DNA of 64,000 bases, from positions 434,001 to 498,000 of the forward strand of contig NZ_BMCN01000001.1 of NCBI RefSeq assembly GCF_014635205.1, given 5' to 3'. This document shows, in pieces, positions 1 through 8,943 of the stretch (position 1 is its first letter; each line of letters begins with the position of its first letter). Under the pieces are notes generated by a model. That model saw only the letters and a list, made by a program, of their open reading frames with translations, made no database searches and was not told where the DNA came from. The DNA is from Jeotgalicoccus aerolatus (GTDB taxonomy: Bacteria > Bacillota > Bacilli > Staphylococcales > Salinicoccaceae). Both the position numbers and the translations under genes were made by a program.

Positions 1-60
1 ACTTATTCGCTCGATGATGCGGACACAAAAATTCAAGTCTGGCAGGCCTTGGATGAATAA
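1..60 (+). CDS. C-terminal end of an unidentified protein (partial)
   Basis: Reading frame 1 is open from the first base of the window to a TAA at 58-60 and gives 19 residues ending in QVWQALDE. No start lies inside the window, so this would be the tail of a gene running in from the left. The peptide is too short for me to assign to a family. A hairpin about 80 bp downstream (139-179) fits a 3' end here. The frame could be open by chance. Confidence 0.35.
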   Translation, partial: TYSLDDADTKIQVWQALDE

Positions 61-138
61 GATTTATTCTATTTGAACATAAAAAATGGGTTGAAACTAA
101 AGCTCAAAGAATATCATCTAATTTATACAAGACAAAGA

Positions 139-179
139 AATCCGTACGCTATTCCCTTAAGGAGTCTAGTGTACGGATT
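139..179. terminator. Candidate bidirectional terminator
   Basis: Arms AATCCGTAC (139-147) and GTACGGATT (171-179) form a 9-bp stem between the partial plus-strand gene and the convergent M20 peptidase. The flanking T-tracts are weak on both strands, so activity is uncertain. Confidence 0.4.
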
Positions 180-217
180 ATTTATTCTGGAGATATTTAT
201 TTTATTATTTAACTGAA

Positions 218-1342
218 TTATTTCTTTTCGTTTGCGTAGTGCACTTTAACAATTTCAACGATTAAATCAGTCATTTTATACAGTTCTTCAAGCGGCATGC
301 GTTCACTTGTCGTATGAATATATTCGTAGCCGACACCGAGAATAGCTGTTGGTACGCCCTGGCCGTGGAAGATATTACCGTCACTGCCGCCGCCGAGACT
401 AATAATATCAGCTTGTCGGCCAATATTTTTTACAGCTTCTGCTGCTGTCGTAATCACAGCTTCATCTTCTTTTGCGTGGAGTGATGGATACATTAAATCA
501 ACCTGCACGTCAGCGCTTCCTCCGAGAGCTTTTGCTGTTTCTTCGAAAGCAGTTTTAATTTTTTCAGATTCAGCCTGCAATTTTTCATCTGACAAACTGC
601 GGACTTCGGCTAAAATTTCTGCGTGGTCAGCAACGATATTTGTTGCCTGTCCGCCTTTAATAGTCCCGATATTTGCTGTCGTTTCTTCATCGATGCGGCC
701 AAGCTCCATTTTACTTATTGCTTTAGCAGCTAAGTTAATTGCACTGATGCCTTTTTCAGGTTCAATACCGGCATGCGCTTTTTTACCGTAAATCTGTGCT
801 TTGATCTTAGTTTGTGACGGTGCACGGTTAACAATAGTACCGACCTGGCCCGTTCCGTCTACTGCGTAGCCGAATTTACTTTTAATGTTTTTAATATCTA
901 ACGCTTTAGCGCCAACGAGACCTGTTTCTTCACCGACCGTAATGATGACTTCTACATCACCGTGCGGAATGTTTTCTTCTTTTAGAACTTTAACAGCTTC
1001 GATCACTGCAGATACCCCTGCTTTGTCGTCGGACCCGAGAATTGTCGTTCCGTCTGAGTATACATAACCGTCCTCAATATGCGGTTTAACACCGACGCCT
1101 GGTGTTACCGTATCCATGTGAACCATGAATGCAACAGCTGGAATGTTTTCTTCACCTTTAAGCGTGTAGATTAAGTTCCCAGCGCCGTAGCCTGTCTGTT
1201 CTCTAGTATCGTCTTCAAAACCGCTTAATTCCAGTTCAGTTAAAATATTTTTTAAATAATCTGCAACCTGGCGTTCTGCACCTGATTCAGAATCGATTTG
1301 TACGATTTCTAAAAATTGTTCTGTTAGTCTGTCTTTGTTCAT
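218..1342 (-). CDS. M20 family metallopeptidase (PepT-like, YqjE type)
   Basis: Predicted zinc-dependent cytosolic aminopeptidase or carboxypeptidase of the M20 family, 374 aa, closest in pattern to B. subtilis YqjE (a PepT-like protein). Metal-site motifs are visible in order: HMDTV (first His/Asp), GSDDKAG (bridging Asp), GEETG (catalytic Glu-Glu), DGTGQ, and a late His in EYIHTTSE. A dimerisation-domain signature, KKAHAGIEPEKG, lies mid-protein. The open frame extends 35 codons further upstream, but I place the start at ATG 1342 because GGAGG sits 9 nt ahead of it and the upstream residues do not look like the family. It is divergent from the Prli42 gene. The true substrate cannot be told from sequence. 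Confidence 0.9.
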   Translation of the reverse strand: MNKDRLTEQFLEIVQIDSESGAERQVADYLKNILTELELSGFEDDTREQTGYGAGNLIYTLKGEENIPAVAFMVHMDTVTPGVGVKPHIEDGYVYSDGTTILGSDDKAGVSAVIEAVKVLKEENIPHGDVEVIITVGEETGLVGAKALDIKNIKSKFGYAVDGTGQVGTIVNRAPSQTKIKAQIYGKKAHAGIEPEKGISAINLAAKAISKMELGRIDEETTANIGTIKGGQATNIVADHAEILAEVRSLSDEKLQAESEKIKTAFEETAKALGGSADVQVDLMYPSLHAKEDEAVITTAAEAVKNIGRQADIISLGGGSDGNIFHGQGVPTAILGVGYEYIHTTSERMPLEELYKMTDLIVEIVKVHYANEKK

Positions 1343-1361
1343 AAAATTATGCCTCCGGTAG

Positions 1362-1391
1362 TTGATGAATTGGTTTGTATTCATGTATAGT
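1362..1391 (+). promoter_or_regulatory. Putative SigA promoter of prli42
   Basis: TTGATG (1362-1367), an 18-bp spacer and TATAGT (1386-1391) would place transcription start near 1398, about 29 nt before the miniprotein ATG. Confidence 0.45.
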
Positions 1392-1426
1392 GATGATATC
1401 AATAAATTCTTAAGGATGATGGACGA

Positions 1427-1528
1427 ATGGGTAACAGAAAAGTACAAAAATTTATTATATGGTTCATGGTAATATTAATAGTAGTTTCCGGCCTCTTAAT
1501 GGGCGTCAGCTACTTAACTTCATTTTAA
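1427..1528 (+). CDS. prli42: Prli42-type stressosome-associated membrane miniprotein
   Basis: A 33-residue ORF too short for most gene callers. It starts MGNRKVQKFIIWFMVILI, continues with a small hydrophobic stretch and ends in YLTSF. A short basic head (NRKVQK) followed by one membrane span matches Prli42, the Firmicutes miniprotein that tethers the stressosome to the membrane in Listeria. AAGGA sits 10 nt before the ATG, a promoter lies upstream, and a strong terminator starts 7 nt after the stop, so it is a complete monocistronic unit. Family identity comes from length, topology and the N-terminal motif that I recognise. The stressosome role in this organism is inferred; no rsb genes are in view. 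Confidence 0.8.
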   Translation: MGNRKVQKFIIWFMVILIVVSGLLMGVSYLTSF

Positions 1529-1534
1529 ATACTA

Positions 1535-1585
1535 GAAAAACACCCTCTTTTGGCAGCGAGCTGCCAGTTGAGGGCGTTTTTTTAT
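1535..1585. terminator. Bidirectional terminator between prli42 and brxB
   Basis: Nested hairpin: outer arms around CACCCTC and GAGGGCG, inner arms GGCAGC and GCTGCC, flanked by GAAAAA on the left and TTTTTTT on the right. It closes both convergent genes. Confidence 0.85.
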
Positions 1586-2019
1586 GCTTCTTTACCGTAT
1601 TCTTCGAACCATGCTTGAATGCCGGTCATGACGCTCATAATTTCATGACCTTCGATTTCGTGGCGTTCGATCATATCCACGATTTTTCCGTCTTTGAAAA
1701 AGGCGAATGATGGAGATGACGGTAAATAATCCGGTGCTTTGTCACGCATCTGCTCAGTTGCTTCTTTGTCCTGGCCAGCAAATACTGTTAAAAGCTGGTC
1801 AGGGCGCTTGTCGAAGTTTAGAGAGTGGATGGCAGCAGGACGGGCGATTCCTCCGGCACAGCCGCATACGGAGTTAACCATGACTAGAGCTGTACCCTCT
1901 TTGTTTAAGTGCGCCTCTACATCTTCCGGTGTACGCATTTCCGTATAACCGGAATCAGTTAATTCCTTGCGTGCATTTTGTACTAAATCCTGCATGTATA
2001 AATTAAAATCTAAGTCCAT
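1582..2019 (-). CDS. brxB: Bacilliredoxin BrxB/BrxA family (YqiW/YphP)
   Basis: Thiol-disulfide protein of the DUF1094 family, 145 aa, the usual length. In Bacillus these proteins remove bacillithiol from S-bacillithiolated proteins in the cytosol. The active-site CGC motif is present as [10 protein letters not shown] near residue 53. The adjacency to the bkd cluster matches yqiW (brxB) in B. subtilis, which is why I prefer BrxB over its paralogue BrxA. The ATG at 2019 has AAGGAG about 9 nt upstream. The gene has its own promoter in the gap after bkdB. The stop codon lies inside the flank of the downstream terminator. Confidence 0.88.
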   Translation of the reverse strand: MDLDFNLYMQDLVQNARKELTDSGYTEMRTPEDVEAHLNKEGTALVMVNSVCGCAGGIARPAAIHSLNFDKRPDQLLTVFAGQDKEATEQMRDKAPDYLPSSPSFAFFKDGKIVDMIERHEIEGHEIMSVMTGIQAWFEEYGKEA

Positions 2020-2067
2020 ATTAAAAACTCCTTTGTCCGACTCGTAAAAGTCTTATCACTACTGTTT

Positions 2068-2096
2068 ATTTTATCGGCCAATAGAGCGTTTGTAAA
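2068..2096 (-). promoter_or_regulatory. Putative SigA promoter of brxB
   Basis: On the minus strand, TTTACA (2096-2091), a 17-bp spacer and TAAAAT (2073-2068). It lies between the bkdB stop and brxB; no terminator is seen after bkdB, so brxB may also receive read-through. Confidence 0.6.
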
Positions 2097-2097
2097 G

Positions 2098-3357
2098 TTA
2101 ATAAACTGAATCGGCATCCGGATCGAGATTTTCAATTTTATCTTTTACTGCCTGCAGGAATTGTCCCGCTGCGAGACCGTCGAGCACCCGGTGGTCGATA
2201 GACAGACACAAATTCACCATATGGCGTGCTGCCAGCATATCTCCGATAAATACCGGTTTTTTCACGATCGATTCAACTTGGAGTATAGCAACCTGAGGCT
2301 GATTAATAATGCCCATAGACTGGATTGAACCGAATGCACCCGTATTATTGACAGTAAAAGTGCCGCCTGACATATCGTCGCCGGTCAGTTTGTTTGAGCG
2401 TGCTTTATCAGCTAAAGTGCTGATGGATTTGGCAATGCCGGTAAGTGACCGTTCATCAGCATTTTTAATGACCGGTACGAACAGTTTATCTTCATTAGCC
2501 ACTGCAATAGATAAGTTAATATCATCATGCACGGTAATTGTATCTCCGTCCCATGAGCTGTTTAAGATAGGATAATCTTTCAGCACTTCTGATACGGCTT
2601 TGACGAAAAAACTGAAGAAAGTTAAGTTATAGCCTTCCTGCTCTTTGAATTTTACTTTGTGTTTATTACGCAGGTTAACGAGATTTGTCGCATCCACTTC
2701 CATCATCAGCCAGGCATGCGGAATTTCGGTTTTAGACTGAACCATGCGTTTAGCAATTTCTTTACGCACGCCCGTCACTTTTATAGATTCACCGCTTTGA
2801 ACAGCCGGCGCTTTTTTAGCTTGAACTTCTTCAGCCGGTTTTCCAGCTGATTTAACAGCTGCTGCAGTCTCTTTAACCGGTCCGTTCTCTAAGTATTTCT
2901 CGACATCCTTTTTAGTAATTCTGCCGTTAAAACCAGTACCTGTTAAGTTATTTATATCGATTTGATGTTCCCCGATTAAACGCATAACGACAGGAGATAA
3001 TCTACGGCCGTCTTGTTTAGCTGCAGCCGGTTTTTCAGTTTTTTCAGTTTGCGTTTCGTCTGTTTCAGCCGCTGCAGTTTCAGCTTTTTGATCTGGCTGA
3101 TCATCCGGCGGTGTTTCCTCACCGGCTACCTCAATTTTACAAATCGGCACGCCGACGTCTACTGTATCGCCTTCTTCAACCAGGATTTCAGTAATTACAC
3201 CGTCGTATACAGACGGGACTTCAGCAGTCACCTTGGCAGTATTTACTTCGCATAACGGATCGTATTCATTGACGGTGTCACCGACTTTAACCAGCCAGTT
3301 TTCTATCGTCCCTTCAGTCACACTTTCTCCGAGCTTAGGCATCGTTATTTCAGTCAT
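2098..3357 (-). CDS. bkdB: Branched-chain 2-oxoacid dehydrogenase E2 (dihydrolipoyl acyltransferase)
   Basis: E2 core of the branched-chain 2-oxoacid dehydrogenase complex; it passes the acyl group from lipoyl-lysine to CoA. Domain order: lipoyl domain (about residues 1-75) with the lipoylated Lys at about 42 in NTAKV; an E/T/A-rich hinge; a peripheral-subunit-binding domain (RLSPVVMRLIGEHQID); a second Ala/Lys linker; and the catalytic domain ending with DHRVLDG, whose His and Asp are the active site. The frame allows a GTG three codons earlier (3366), but AAGGGG sits 8 nt before the ATG at 3357, so I take that start (419 aa). Last gene of the bkd operon, 12 bp after bkdAB. Confidence 0.93.
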   Translation of the reverse strand: MTEITMPKLGESVTEGTIENWLVKVGDTVNEYDPLCEVNTAKVTAEVPSVYDGVITEILVEEGDTVDVGVPICKIEVAGEETPPDDQPDQKAETAAAETDETQTEKTEKPAAAKQDGRRLSPVVMRLIGEHQIDINNLTGTGFNGRITKKDVEKYLENGPVKETAAAVKSAGKPAEEVQAKKAPAVQSGESIKVTGVRKEIAKRMVQSKTEIPHAWLMMEVDATNLVNLRNKHKVKFKEQEGYNLTFFSFFVKAVSEVLKDYPILNSSWDGDTITVHDDINLSIAVANEDKLFVPVIKNADERSLTGIAKSISTLADKARSNKLTGDDMSGGTFTVNNTGAFGSIQSMGIINQPQVAILQVESIVKKPVFIGDMLAARHMVNLCLSIDHRVLDGLAAGQFLQAVKDKIENLDPDADSVY

Positions 3358-3369
3358 AGTATTCACCCC

Positions 3370-4353
3370 TTAATATTCGCTCAGTTCGAGCATTTTTTTA
3401 TATATCTTCTCAGGATTCATCATAAAGTAATCTTCCATTGGCGGTGCGTAAGGCATCGACGGCACATCGGGTCCTGCGAGCCTCATAATTGGTGCATCGA
3501 GATCGTACAGGCAGTTTTCTCCGATAATTGCAGATACTTCACTGATCAGGCTGCCCTCTAAATTATCTTCGGTCACCAGCAATACTTTACCCGTTTTACT
3601 GGCAGCTTTAATAATCGCTTCTTTATCGAGCGGGTAAAGCGACCGTAAATCGAGTATTTCAGCTTGATAACCGTCTTTTGATAATTGTTCAGCGGCCTGG
3701 ATTGCGTAATTTACACATAATCCGTAAGTGATAACTGTAATATCATCACCTTCACGTTTAATATCCGCTTTATCGAGCGGGACTGTATATTCTCCTTCAG
3801 GCACTTCACCTTTAAGCAGGCGATACGCTTTTTTATGTTCGAAAAACATGACGGGATCATTATCTTTAATTGCTGCCATTAATAAGCCTTTTGCATCAGC
3901 AGGTGTTGACGGCACGACGACTTTAAGTCCCGGTGTTGAAACGAAAATAGATTCGATGGACTGAGAGTGGTACAAGGCACCGTGAATACCGCCGCCAAAC
4001 GGCGCTCTAATAACCATTGGCGCATTCCAGTCGTTATCGGAACGGTAGCGGACTTTTGCTGCTTCATTTAAAATCTGGTTAACTGCGGGTAAAATATATT
4101 CAGCAAACTGAATTTCAGCAACCGGACGTTTGCCCATCATGGCTGCACCGACACTCGTGCCGACTATATTACTTTCGGCTAGCGGTGTATCCAAAACGCG
4201 CATCTCGCCGAATTTTTCCTGAAGACCTTCGGTCACTTTAAAGACGCCGCCTTTTTTACCGATATCCTCACCCAGTACAAATACACTTTCATCCTGTTCC
4301 ATCGATACAAACAGCGCATCGCGGATCGCATCGAGATAAGACATTTTAACCAT
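3370..4353 (-). CDS. bkdAB: Branched-chain 2-oxoacid dehydrogenase E1 beta subunit
   Basis: Beta chain of the thiamine-diphosphate E1 component, 327 aa, the normal size. Family signatures: FVLGEDIGKKGGVFKVTEGL, PLAESNIVG, and FGGGIHGALYHSQSIES with the conserved active-site region His. With the alpha chain it decarboxylates 2-oxoisovalerate, 2-oxoisocaproate and 2-oxo-3-methylvalerate. The start overlaps the end of bkdAA by 8 bp and has GAGGAGG 6-7 nt upstream, typical of translational coupling in this operon. Subunit type is certain; branched-chain rather than pyruvate specificity is inferred from the ptb-bcd-buk neighbours. Confidence 0.93.
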   Translation of the reverse strand: MVKMSYLDAIRDALFVSMEQDESVFVLGEDIGKKGGVFKVTEGLQEKFGEMRVLDTPLAESNIVGTSVGAAMMGKRPVAEIQFAEYILPAVNQILNEAAKVRYRSDNDWNAPMVIRAPFGGGIHGALYHSQSIESIFVSTPGLKVVVPSTPADAKGLLMAAIKDNDPVMFFEHKKAYRLLKGEVPEGEYTVPLDKADIKREGDDITVITYGLCVNYAIQAAEQLSKDGYQAEILDLRSLYPLDKEAIIKAASKTGKVLLVTEDNLEGSLISEVSAIIGENCLYDLDAPIMRLAGPDVPSMPYAPPMEDYFMMNPEKIYKKMLELSEY

Positions 4354-5341
4354 TGTCTACCTCCTCGTAAACGTGTTTTAAAGCATGCTCTGCTTCAGCA
4401 TAAGGGGCAGCTTCCGCAGCTTTTGTTGCTTGATTTACTGTGTCTTTAATTTCTGCTTCAGCTTCTGTCAGCCAATCTTCATCGATTATATTTTCATCGA
4501 GTAAATATAATTTAAAAGACTCGAGACAATCGTCTTCTTTATTTTTAGTCAGTTCATCCGCTGTGCGGTATTTATCATCGTCATCGGATGAATGCGGCGT
4601 TAAGCGGATCGACAAGGCTTCGATTAATGATGCCCCTTCACCGTTAATTGCCCGTTCTCTCGCTTCTTTCATCACTTTATATACTGCGATTGGATCATTG
4701 CCGTCTACCTGCTCTCCGTGCATGCCATAGCCGATTGCGCGGTCGGACAGTTTGTCAGCAGCATATTGCAGATGTGTCGGCACGCTGATTGCATATTTAT
4801 TATTTTCTATCAGGCAAATAAACGGAAGTTTATGTACGCCTGCAAAGTTTAGCCCTTCATGGAAATCACCTTGTGAAGTTGAGCCTTCTCCTAAAGTAGC
4901 TAAAGATACACGTTTTTCCCCGTCCATTTTCATGGCGTAACTCGCACCGACTGCATGAGGGATTTGAGTCGTTACGGCAGATCCTTGTGTCATAATATTA
5001 CTCGCCTTTTTACTGAAATGACCGGGCATCTGACGGCCGCCGCTTTGTACATCTGCACCGCGGGCAAAGGCAGACAGCATCGTTTCTTCTGGAGTCATGC
5101 CAAAGTGTGTCACGAGTGCTAAGTCTCTATAGTAAGGATTGATAATATCATTTTCTTTATCGAGTGCGAAAGCTGCACCGACTTGAGTCGCTTCCTGGCC
5201 CTGGCATGAAATGACAAAGGGCAGTTTTCCCGCGCGGTTTAATAACCACATGCGTTCGTCAAGACGTCTTGAGATCAGCATGGTTTTATACATTTGCTGC
5301 AAGTCTGATTCAGTTAAATCTGTTTCTTTATAAGATAGCAA
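4346..5341 (-). CDS. bkdAA: Branched-chain 2-oxoacid dehydrogenase E1 alpha subunit
   Basis: Alpha chain of E1, holding the thiamine-diphosphate motif as GEGSTSQGDFHEGLNFA through to IENN (GEG replaces the commoner GDG), and the regulatory-loop-like stretch RLTPHSSDDDDKYR. The open frame runs 14 codons upstream to an ATG inside lpdV, but the best ribosome site, AGGAAGG, sits 8 nt before TTG 5341. The resulting N-terminus MLSYKETDLTESDL resembles homologues in staphylococci. I therefore call a TTG start and 331 aa. It begins just after the lpdV stop. Together with BkdAB it hands the acyl group to the BkdB lipoyl domain. Confidence 0.92.
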   Translation of the reverse strand: MLSYKETDLTESDLQQMYKTMLISRRLDERMWLLNRAGKLPFVISCQGQEATQVGAAFALDKENDIINPYYRDLALVTHFGMTPEETMLSAFARGADVQSGGRQMPGHFSKKASNIMTQGSAVTTQIPHAVGASYAMKMDGEKRVSLATLGEGSTSQGDFHEGLNFAGVHKLPFICLIENNKYAISVPTHLQYAADKLSDRAIGYGMHGEQVDGNDPIAVYKVMKEARERAINGEGASLIEALSIRLTPHSSDDDDKYRTADELTKNKEDDCLESFKLYLLDENIIDEDWLTEAEAEIKDTVNQATKAAEAAPYAEAEHALKHVYEEVDNG

Positions 5342-5354
5342 AAATGTCACCTTC

Positions 5355-6767
5355 CTAAACGTGAATTGCGATACCTTCGGCATCGAGTCCTATTTCCTTA
5401 ATAATCTCACCGACTGATGGATGAGCAAAAACTGCACTCGACAGTTCTAATGCTGAAGCATCCATAAATTTAGCCAGCGACAGCTGGTTAATCAGTTCAG
5501 TCGCGTGCGCACCGACGATCGATGCACTTAATATGTCGCCGTTTGGTGCAATGTTCATTTTAATAAAGCCTGTTCCATCATTGTCTATGACGGCTTTAGC
5601 AATAGAAGACAGCGGTAATTTATGTGTTTTAAACTCTATTTTATCTGCCTTTAACTGCTCAGTGGTCGGACCAATCGAGGCAACCTCCGGCGACGTATAG
5701 ATACATCTGGGTACATTGTCGTAATTCATCTCAAGCGGCTGATGATCCGTAATGTGTTCCGCTGCGATCAGTGCTTCTTCTATGGCAACGTGAGCCAGCT
5801 GGTAAGATGCTGTCACATCGCCGACTGCGTATATGTGCGACTCGTTTGTCTGCTGATATTCATTGACTTCAACGATACCGTTATTGACTTTAACTTTAGT
5901 ATTTTGAAGGCCGAGATCTTCTGTGTTTGCCTTTCGCCCAATCGCAACAACAGCATGATTAAAGTATTCAGCTTGGCCGTCCAGCGTAATAGAAATACCG
6001 TCATCTTTAATATCGGTATCTTCAGCATTCAGTTTAACACCCGTTTTAACAGTTACGCCACTCTCAGCCAGTGATTTTGCGACGGCTTGTGCCACGTCTT
6101 TATCTTCAGTCGGTAAAATTTGAGCTGCGGCTTCGATAATTGTAACGTCCGTACCAAATGCTGACAGTACCGTTGCAAATTCCACACCGATGACCCCGCC
6201 GCCGACAATGGCAATTTTTTCAGGTATATGTTCTAAATCCATTAAATCATCACTCGATAAAATCACTTTACCGTCAAATGGCATAAACGGCAGCGCTGCA
6301 GGTTTTGAACCCGAAGCGATAATAACAAAATCATTGACGAGTATTTCGCTTTCTTTGTCTTCATCTTCATAACTGACACTGACAGCGCCTGCTAAAGGTG
6401 AAAATAAGGAAGGTCCGAGTACTGTTGCTGTGCCATTATAAATGTCTATTTTATTTTTATCCATCAAATATTTAATCCCGTTTTGCATCTTATTCACAAC
6501 GGTATTTTTACGCTCGACGATATTTTTTATATTAAACGAAGGTTCTGCAGCGTCTATTCCGTACATATACGCGTGCTTCATCGTGTTGATCACTTCAGCA
6601 CTTTTTAAAAAACTTTTCGTTGGAATACATCCTTTGTTTAAACATGTTCCGCCGAGATGTTCTTTTTCAACGACTGCGACTTCCTGACCGAGCTGGCTCA
6701 GTTTAATGGCAGCAATGTAGCCGCCGGTTCCGCCGCCGATGATTACAGTATCGTAATTTTTAGTCAT
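5355..6767 (-). CDS. lpdV: Dihydrolipoyl dehydrogenase E3 of the branched-chain complex
   Basis: FAD-dependent E3 that reoxidises the lipoyl group of BkdB with NAD+. Residues: FAD-binding GGGTGGYIAA near the N-terminus; redox disulfide in GGTCLNKGCIPTK (Cys 42 and 47); NAD-binding GGGVIGVEFATVLSAFG at about 180; second FAD motif AVGDV near 310; and the C-terminal HPSVGEII with the catalytic His. Length 470 aa is standard. The ATG overlaps the buk stop by 8 bp with GGAGGG upstream. The operon position shows this is the dedicated E3 and not the pyruvate dehydrogenase copy. Confidence 0.94.
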   Translation of the reverse strand: MTKNYDTVIIGGGTGGYIAAIKLSQLGQEVAVVEKEHLGGTCLNKGCIPTKSFLKSAEVINTMKHAYMYGIDAAEPSFNIKNIVERKNTVVNKMQNGIKYLMDKNKIDIYNGTATVLGPSLFSPLAGAVSVSYEDEDKESEILVNDFVIIASGSKPAALPFMPFDGKVILSSDDLMDLEHIPEKIAIVGGGVIGVEFATVLSAFGTDVTIIEAAAQILPTEDKDVAQAVAKSLAESGVTVKTGVKLNAEDTDIKDDGISITLDGQAEYFNHAVVAIGRKANTEDLGLQNTKVKVNNGIVEVNEYQQTNESHIYAVGDVTASYQLAHVAIEEALIAAEHITDHQPLEMNYDNVPRCIYTSPEVASIGPTTEQLKADKIEFKTHKLPLSSIAKAVIDNDGTGFIKMNIAPNGDILSASIVGAHATELINQLSLAKFMDASALELSSAVFAHPSVGEIIKEIGLDAEGIAIHV

Positions 6768-7845
6768 GACTTCCCTCCGCCTTGTAAGTTTTTAATAATG
6801 TTCTGTCATTTGAGACAGTATAGGCACCGTAAGCCAGCGCCTCCATTTCAAATTCCCCCGGATAAATGGTTACAGGGGCAATAAATGAAATATAAGGTGT
6901 GATGAGATCCATTACATAATTGCTGTAGCTGACGCCGCCGGTAAAAATAATCTGGTCAACTTGACCCCGAAGGACAGCTGCCTTAGCACCGATTTCCTTG
7001 CCTATTTGAAAGGCCATGGCCTCCAGCACCTCAGCGCTGTGACGGTTGCCATTATTAATATCAGCCGTAATATCTCTGACATCTTCCGTATTTAAATGAG
7101 ACAGCAGTCCGCCCGCTTTAGAAATTAAATGAATCATTTCATTTTTAGATAAATTACGTTCTGCCATGTATTTTAACAAACCGTCAGCCGGCAAGCTGCC
7201 CGCTCTCGTCGGACTCATCGGTCCGTCCCCGTTCAGGCCGTTGTTGACATCAATTACCTTGCCGAGATGATGTGCACCGACTGTAATGCCGCCGCCCATA
7301 TGTATGACAATTAAGTTTAAATTCTCATAGGTTTGACCGACGCTGTCAGCATACTTTCTCGCTGCTGCTTTTTGATTTAAAGCATGGAATATTGAAGTTC
7401 TTTTTACATTTTTAAGTCCAGTGTATTTAGCTTCGTTACACAATTCATCAACGACGACTGGATCGGTAATGACTGCTTCAATCCCATGATTTTTAGAAAA
7501 CTCCGCAGCAAGTATTCCGCTTAAGTTTGATGCATGGTCACCGTATTTTCCTGATGTTAAGTCTAGAAGCATATCATCGTTAATCAGATAGGTTCCGCCT
7601 TCTACCGGATGGAGCAGTCCGCCGCGGGAAGCGACGATACTAATATCTTCAGGTGTTATCCCTGCTTCTGATAAAAACATCATCACCGTATCGTAACGTG
7701 CTGCTTTTTGAGCAGAAATATCTTGACTGATTAGCTCCTTGTCATGGGAGTAGGTCTTAACTATGTGGCAATTTAAATCCCGGAAGAGCGCAACTTTCGT
7801 AGTTGTACTTCCGAGATTTAATACAAGTATAAACTTTTTCATCAT
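6760..7845 (-). CDS. buk: Butyrate kinase / branched-chain carboxylic acid kinase
   Basis: ASKHA-fold acyl kinase, 361 aa, which converts butyryl- or isobutyryl-phosphate plus ADP to the acid plus ATP. The N-terminus [21 protein letters not shown] carries the phosphate-1 loop. HMGGGITVGAHHLGKVIDVNN is the acetate/butyrate kinase signature, and FTGGVSYS the adenosine motif. The ATG pair at 7845/7842 overlaps the bcd stop (TAATGATG), so translation is coupled. Followed by lpdV. With Ptb it allows ATP formation from surplus branched acyl-CoA. Acid chain preference is inferred from the operon. Confidence 0.93.
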   Translation of the reverse strand: MMKKFILVLNLGSTTTKVALFRDLNCHIVKTYSHDKELISQDISAQKAARYDTVMMFLSEAGITPEDISIVASRGGLLHPVEGGTYLINDDMLLDLTSGKYGDHASNLSGILAAEFSKNHGIEAVITDPVVVDELCNEAKYTGLKNVKRTSIFHALNQKAAARKYADSVGQTYENLNLIVIHMGGGITVGAHHLGKVIDVNNGLNGDGPMSPTRAGSLPADGLLKYMAERNLSKNEMIHLISKAGGLLSHLNTEDVRDITADINNGNRHSAEVLEAMAFQIGKEIGAKAAVLRGQVDQIIFTGGVSYSNYVMDLITPYISFIAPVTIYPGEFEMEALAYGAYTVSNDRTLLKTYKAEGSHD

Positions 7846-8942
7846 TATTTTCTTCCGGAAAGGATATTTTTATCTGATTGAGAATAAACGCTTTTCACAT
7901 TTTGAATTGCTTTTATACGGGATTCAGCCAGATGATCTGCTGCCAGCTGAGGTGAAATGTTTTCCTCTTTAGCAATCGTGAAAATTTTATCTATTTGGTT
8001 GTAAACATCGTTCACTTTAGCAGTTGCGCGTTCTTTGTTGTAGCCTTCCAGCTCATCAGCAACGTTAATAACACCGCCTGAGTTTACGACGTAATCCGGA
8101 GCATAGACGATGCCTCTGTCTTCTAAGGCTTTACCGTGCGTTTCAATATCTAATAGCTGGTTATTGGCACTGCCGCAAATCGCTTTCACTTTCAGCTCTG
8201 GAATCGTCTTGTCGTTTAAAATGCCGCCAAGTGCACAAGGTGCAAAAATATCTGCATCGACGCTGTAAATGTCATCCAGACCGACTGATTCAGCGCCGAA
8301 GTCATCTACTGCACGCTGGACTGCTTTTTCGTTTATATCTGTAACGATCAATTTTGCGCCGGCTTCGTGAAGGTGTTTACACAAGCTGTAAGCGACGTTG
8401 CCGACACCTTGTACAGCCACAGTTTTATTGCTGAGATCGTCGCTGCCGAAGGCTTCTTTCGCTGTACGTTTCATTGCAACATACAAGCCGAGTGCTGTAA
8501 ATGGACTCGGGTTGCCGCTTGAGCCGTAGGCTTCGCTGACACCGCACACATAATCTGTTTCCTGATAGATAAAGTCCATATCTTCAACAGTCGTACCGAC
8601 GTCTTCTGCCGCAATATAGCGTCCGCCGAGGTTGTTAATGTAGCGTCCGAGTGAACGGAAAAACGCTTCTGATTTATCTTTTGAAGCATCACCGATAACC
8701 ACTGCTTTTCCGCCGCCTAAGTTTAAACCGGCTGCAGCATTTTTATAAGTCATCCCTTTAGCCAGTCGGAGCACATCTGTAATCGCGTCTTCTTCACGCT
8801 CGTAATTCCAAAATCTAATGCCGCCGAGTGCTGGTCCAAGGGTTGTATCATGTATACATATAATCGCTTTAAGGCCGCTCGCTTTATCCTGGCAAAATAC
8901 CAGCTGTTCGTAGTCGCCCTGTTCCATTTCAGTAAAAATCAT
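7845..8942 (-). CDS. bcd: Leucine/valine (branched-chain amino acid) dehydrogenase
   Basis: NAD-dependent oxidative deaminase of the Glu/Leu/Phe/Val dehydrogenase family, 365 aa. The substrate-binding segment [14 protein letters not shown] carries the catalytic Lys, with GPALGGIRF ahead of it. The Rossmann motif is [12 protein letters not shown] near residue 183, and [10 protein letters not shown] lies between them. It feeds 2-oxo acids to the Bkd complex encoded by the same operon. Start ATG 8942 has AAGGAGGAAG upstream. It follows ptb by 1 bp. Confidence 0.93.
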   Translation of the reverse strand: MIFTEMEQGDYEQLVFCQDKASGLKAIICIHDTTLGPALGGIRFWNYEREEDAITDVLRLAKGMTYKNAAAGLNLGGGKAVVIGDASKDKSEAFFRSLGRYINNLGGRYIAAEDVGTTVEDMDFIYQETDYVCGVSEAYGSSGNPSPFTALGLYVAMKRTAKEAFGSDDLSNKTVAVQGVGNVAYSLCKHLHEAGAKLIVTDINEKAVQRAVDDFGAESVGLDDIYSVDADIFAPCALGGILNDKTIPELKVKAICGSANNQLLDIETHGKALEDRGIVYAPDYVVNSGGVINVADELEGYNKERATAKVNDVYNQIDKIFTIAKEENISPQLAADHLAESRIKAIQNVKSVYSQSDKNILSGRK

Positions 8943-8943
8943 A

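Noticed and set aside
1459..1710. 83-aa plus-strand ORF
   Set aside because: Crosses the terminator and runs antisense into brxB; the real plus-strand gene here is the 33-aa Prli42 ORF in another frame.
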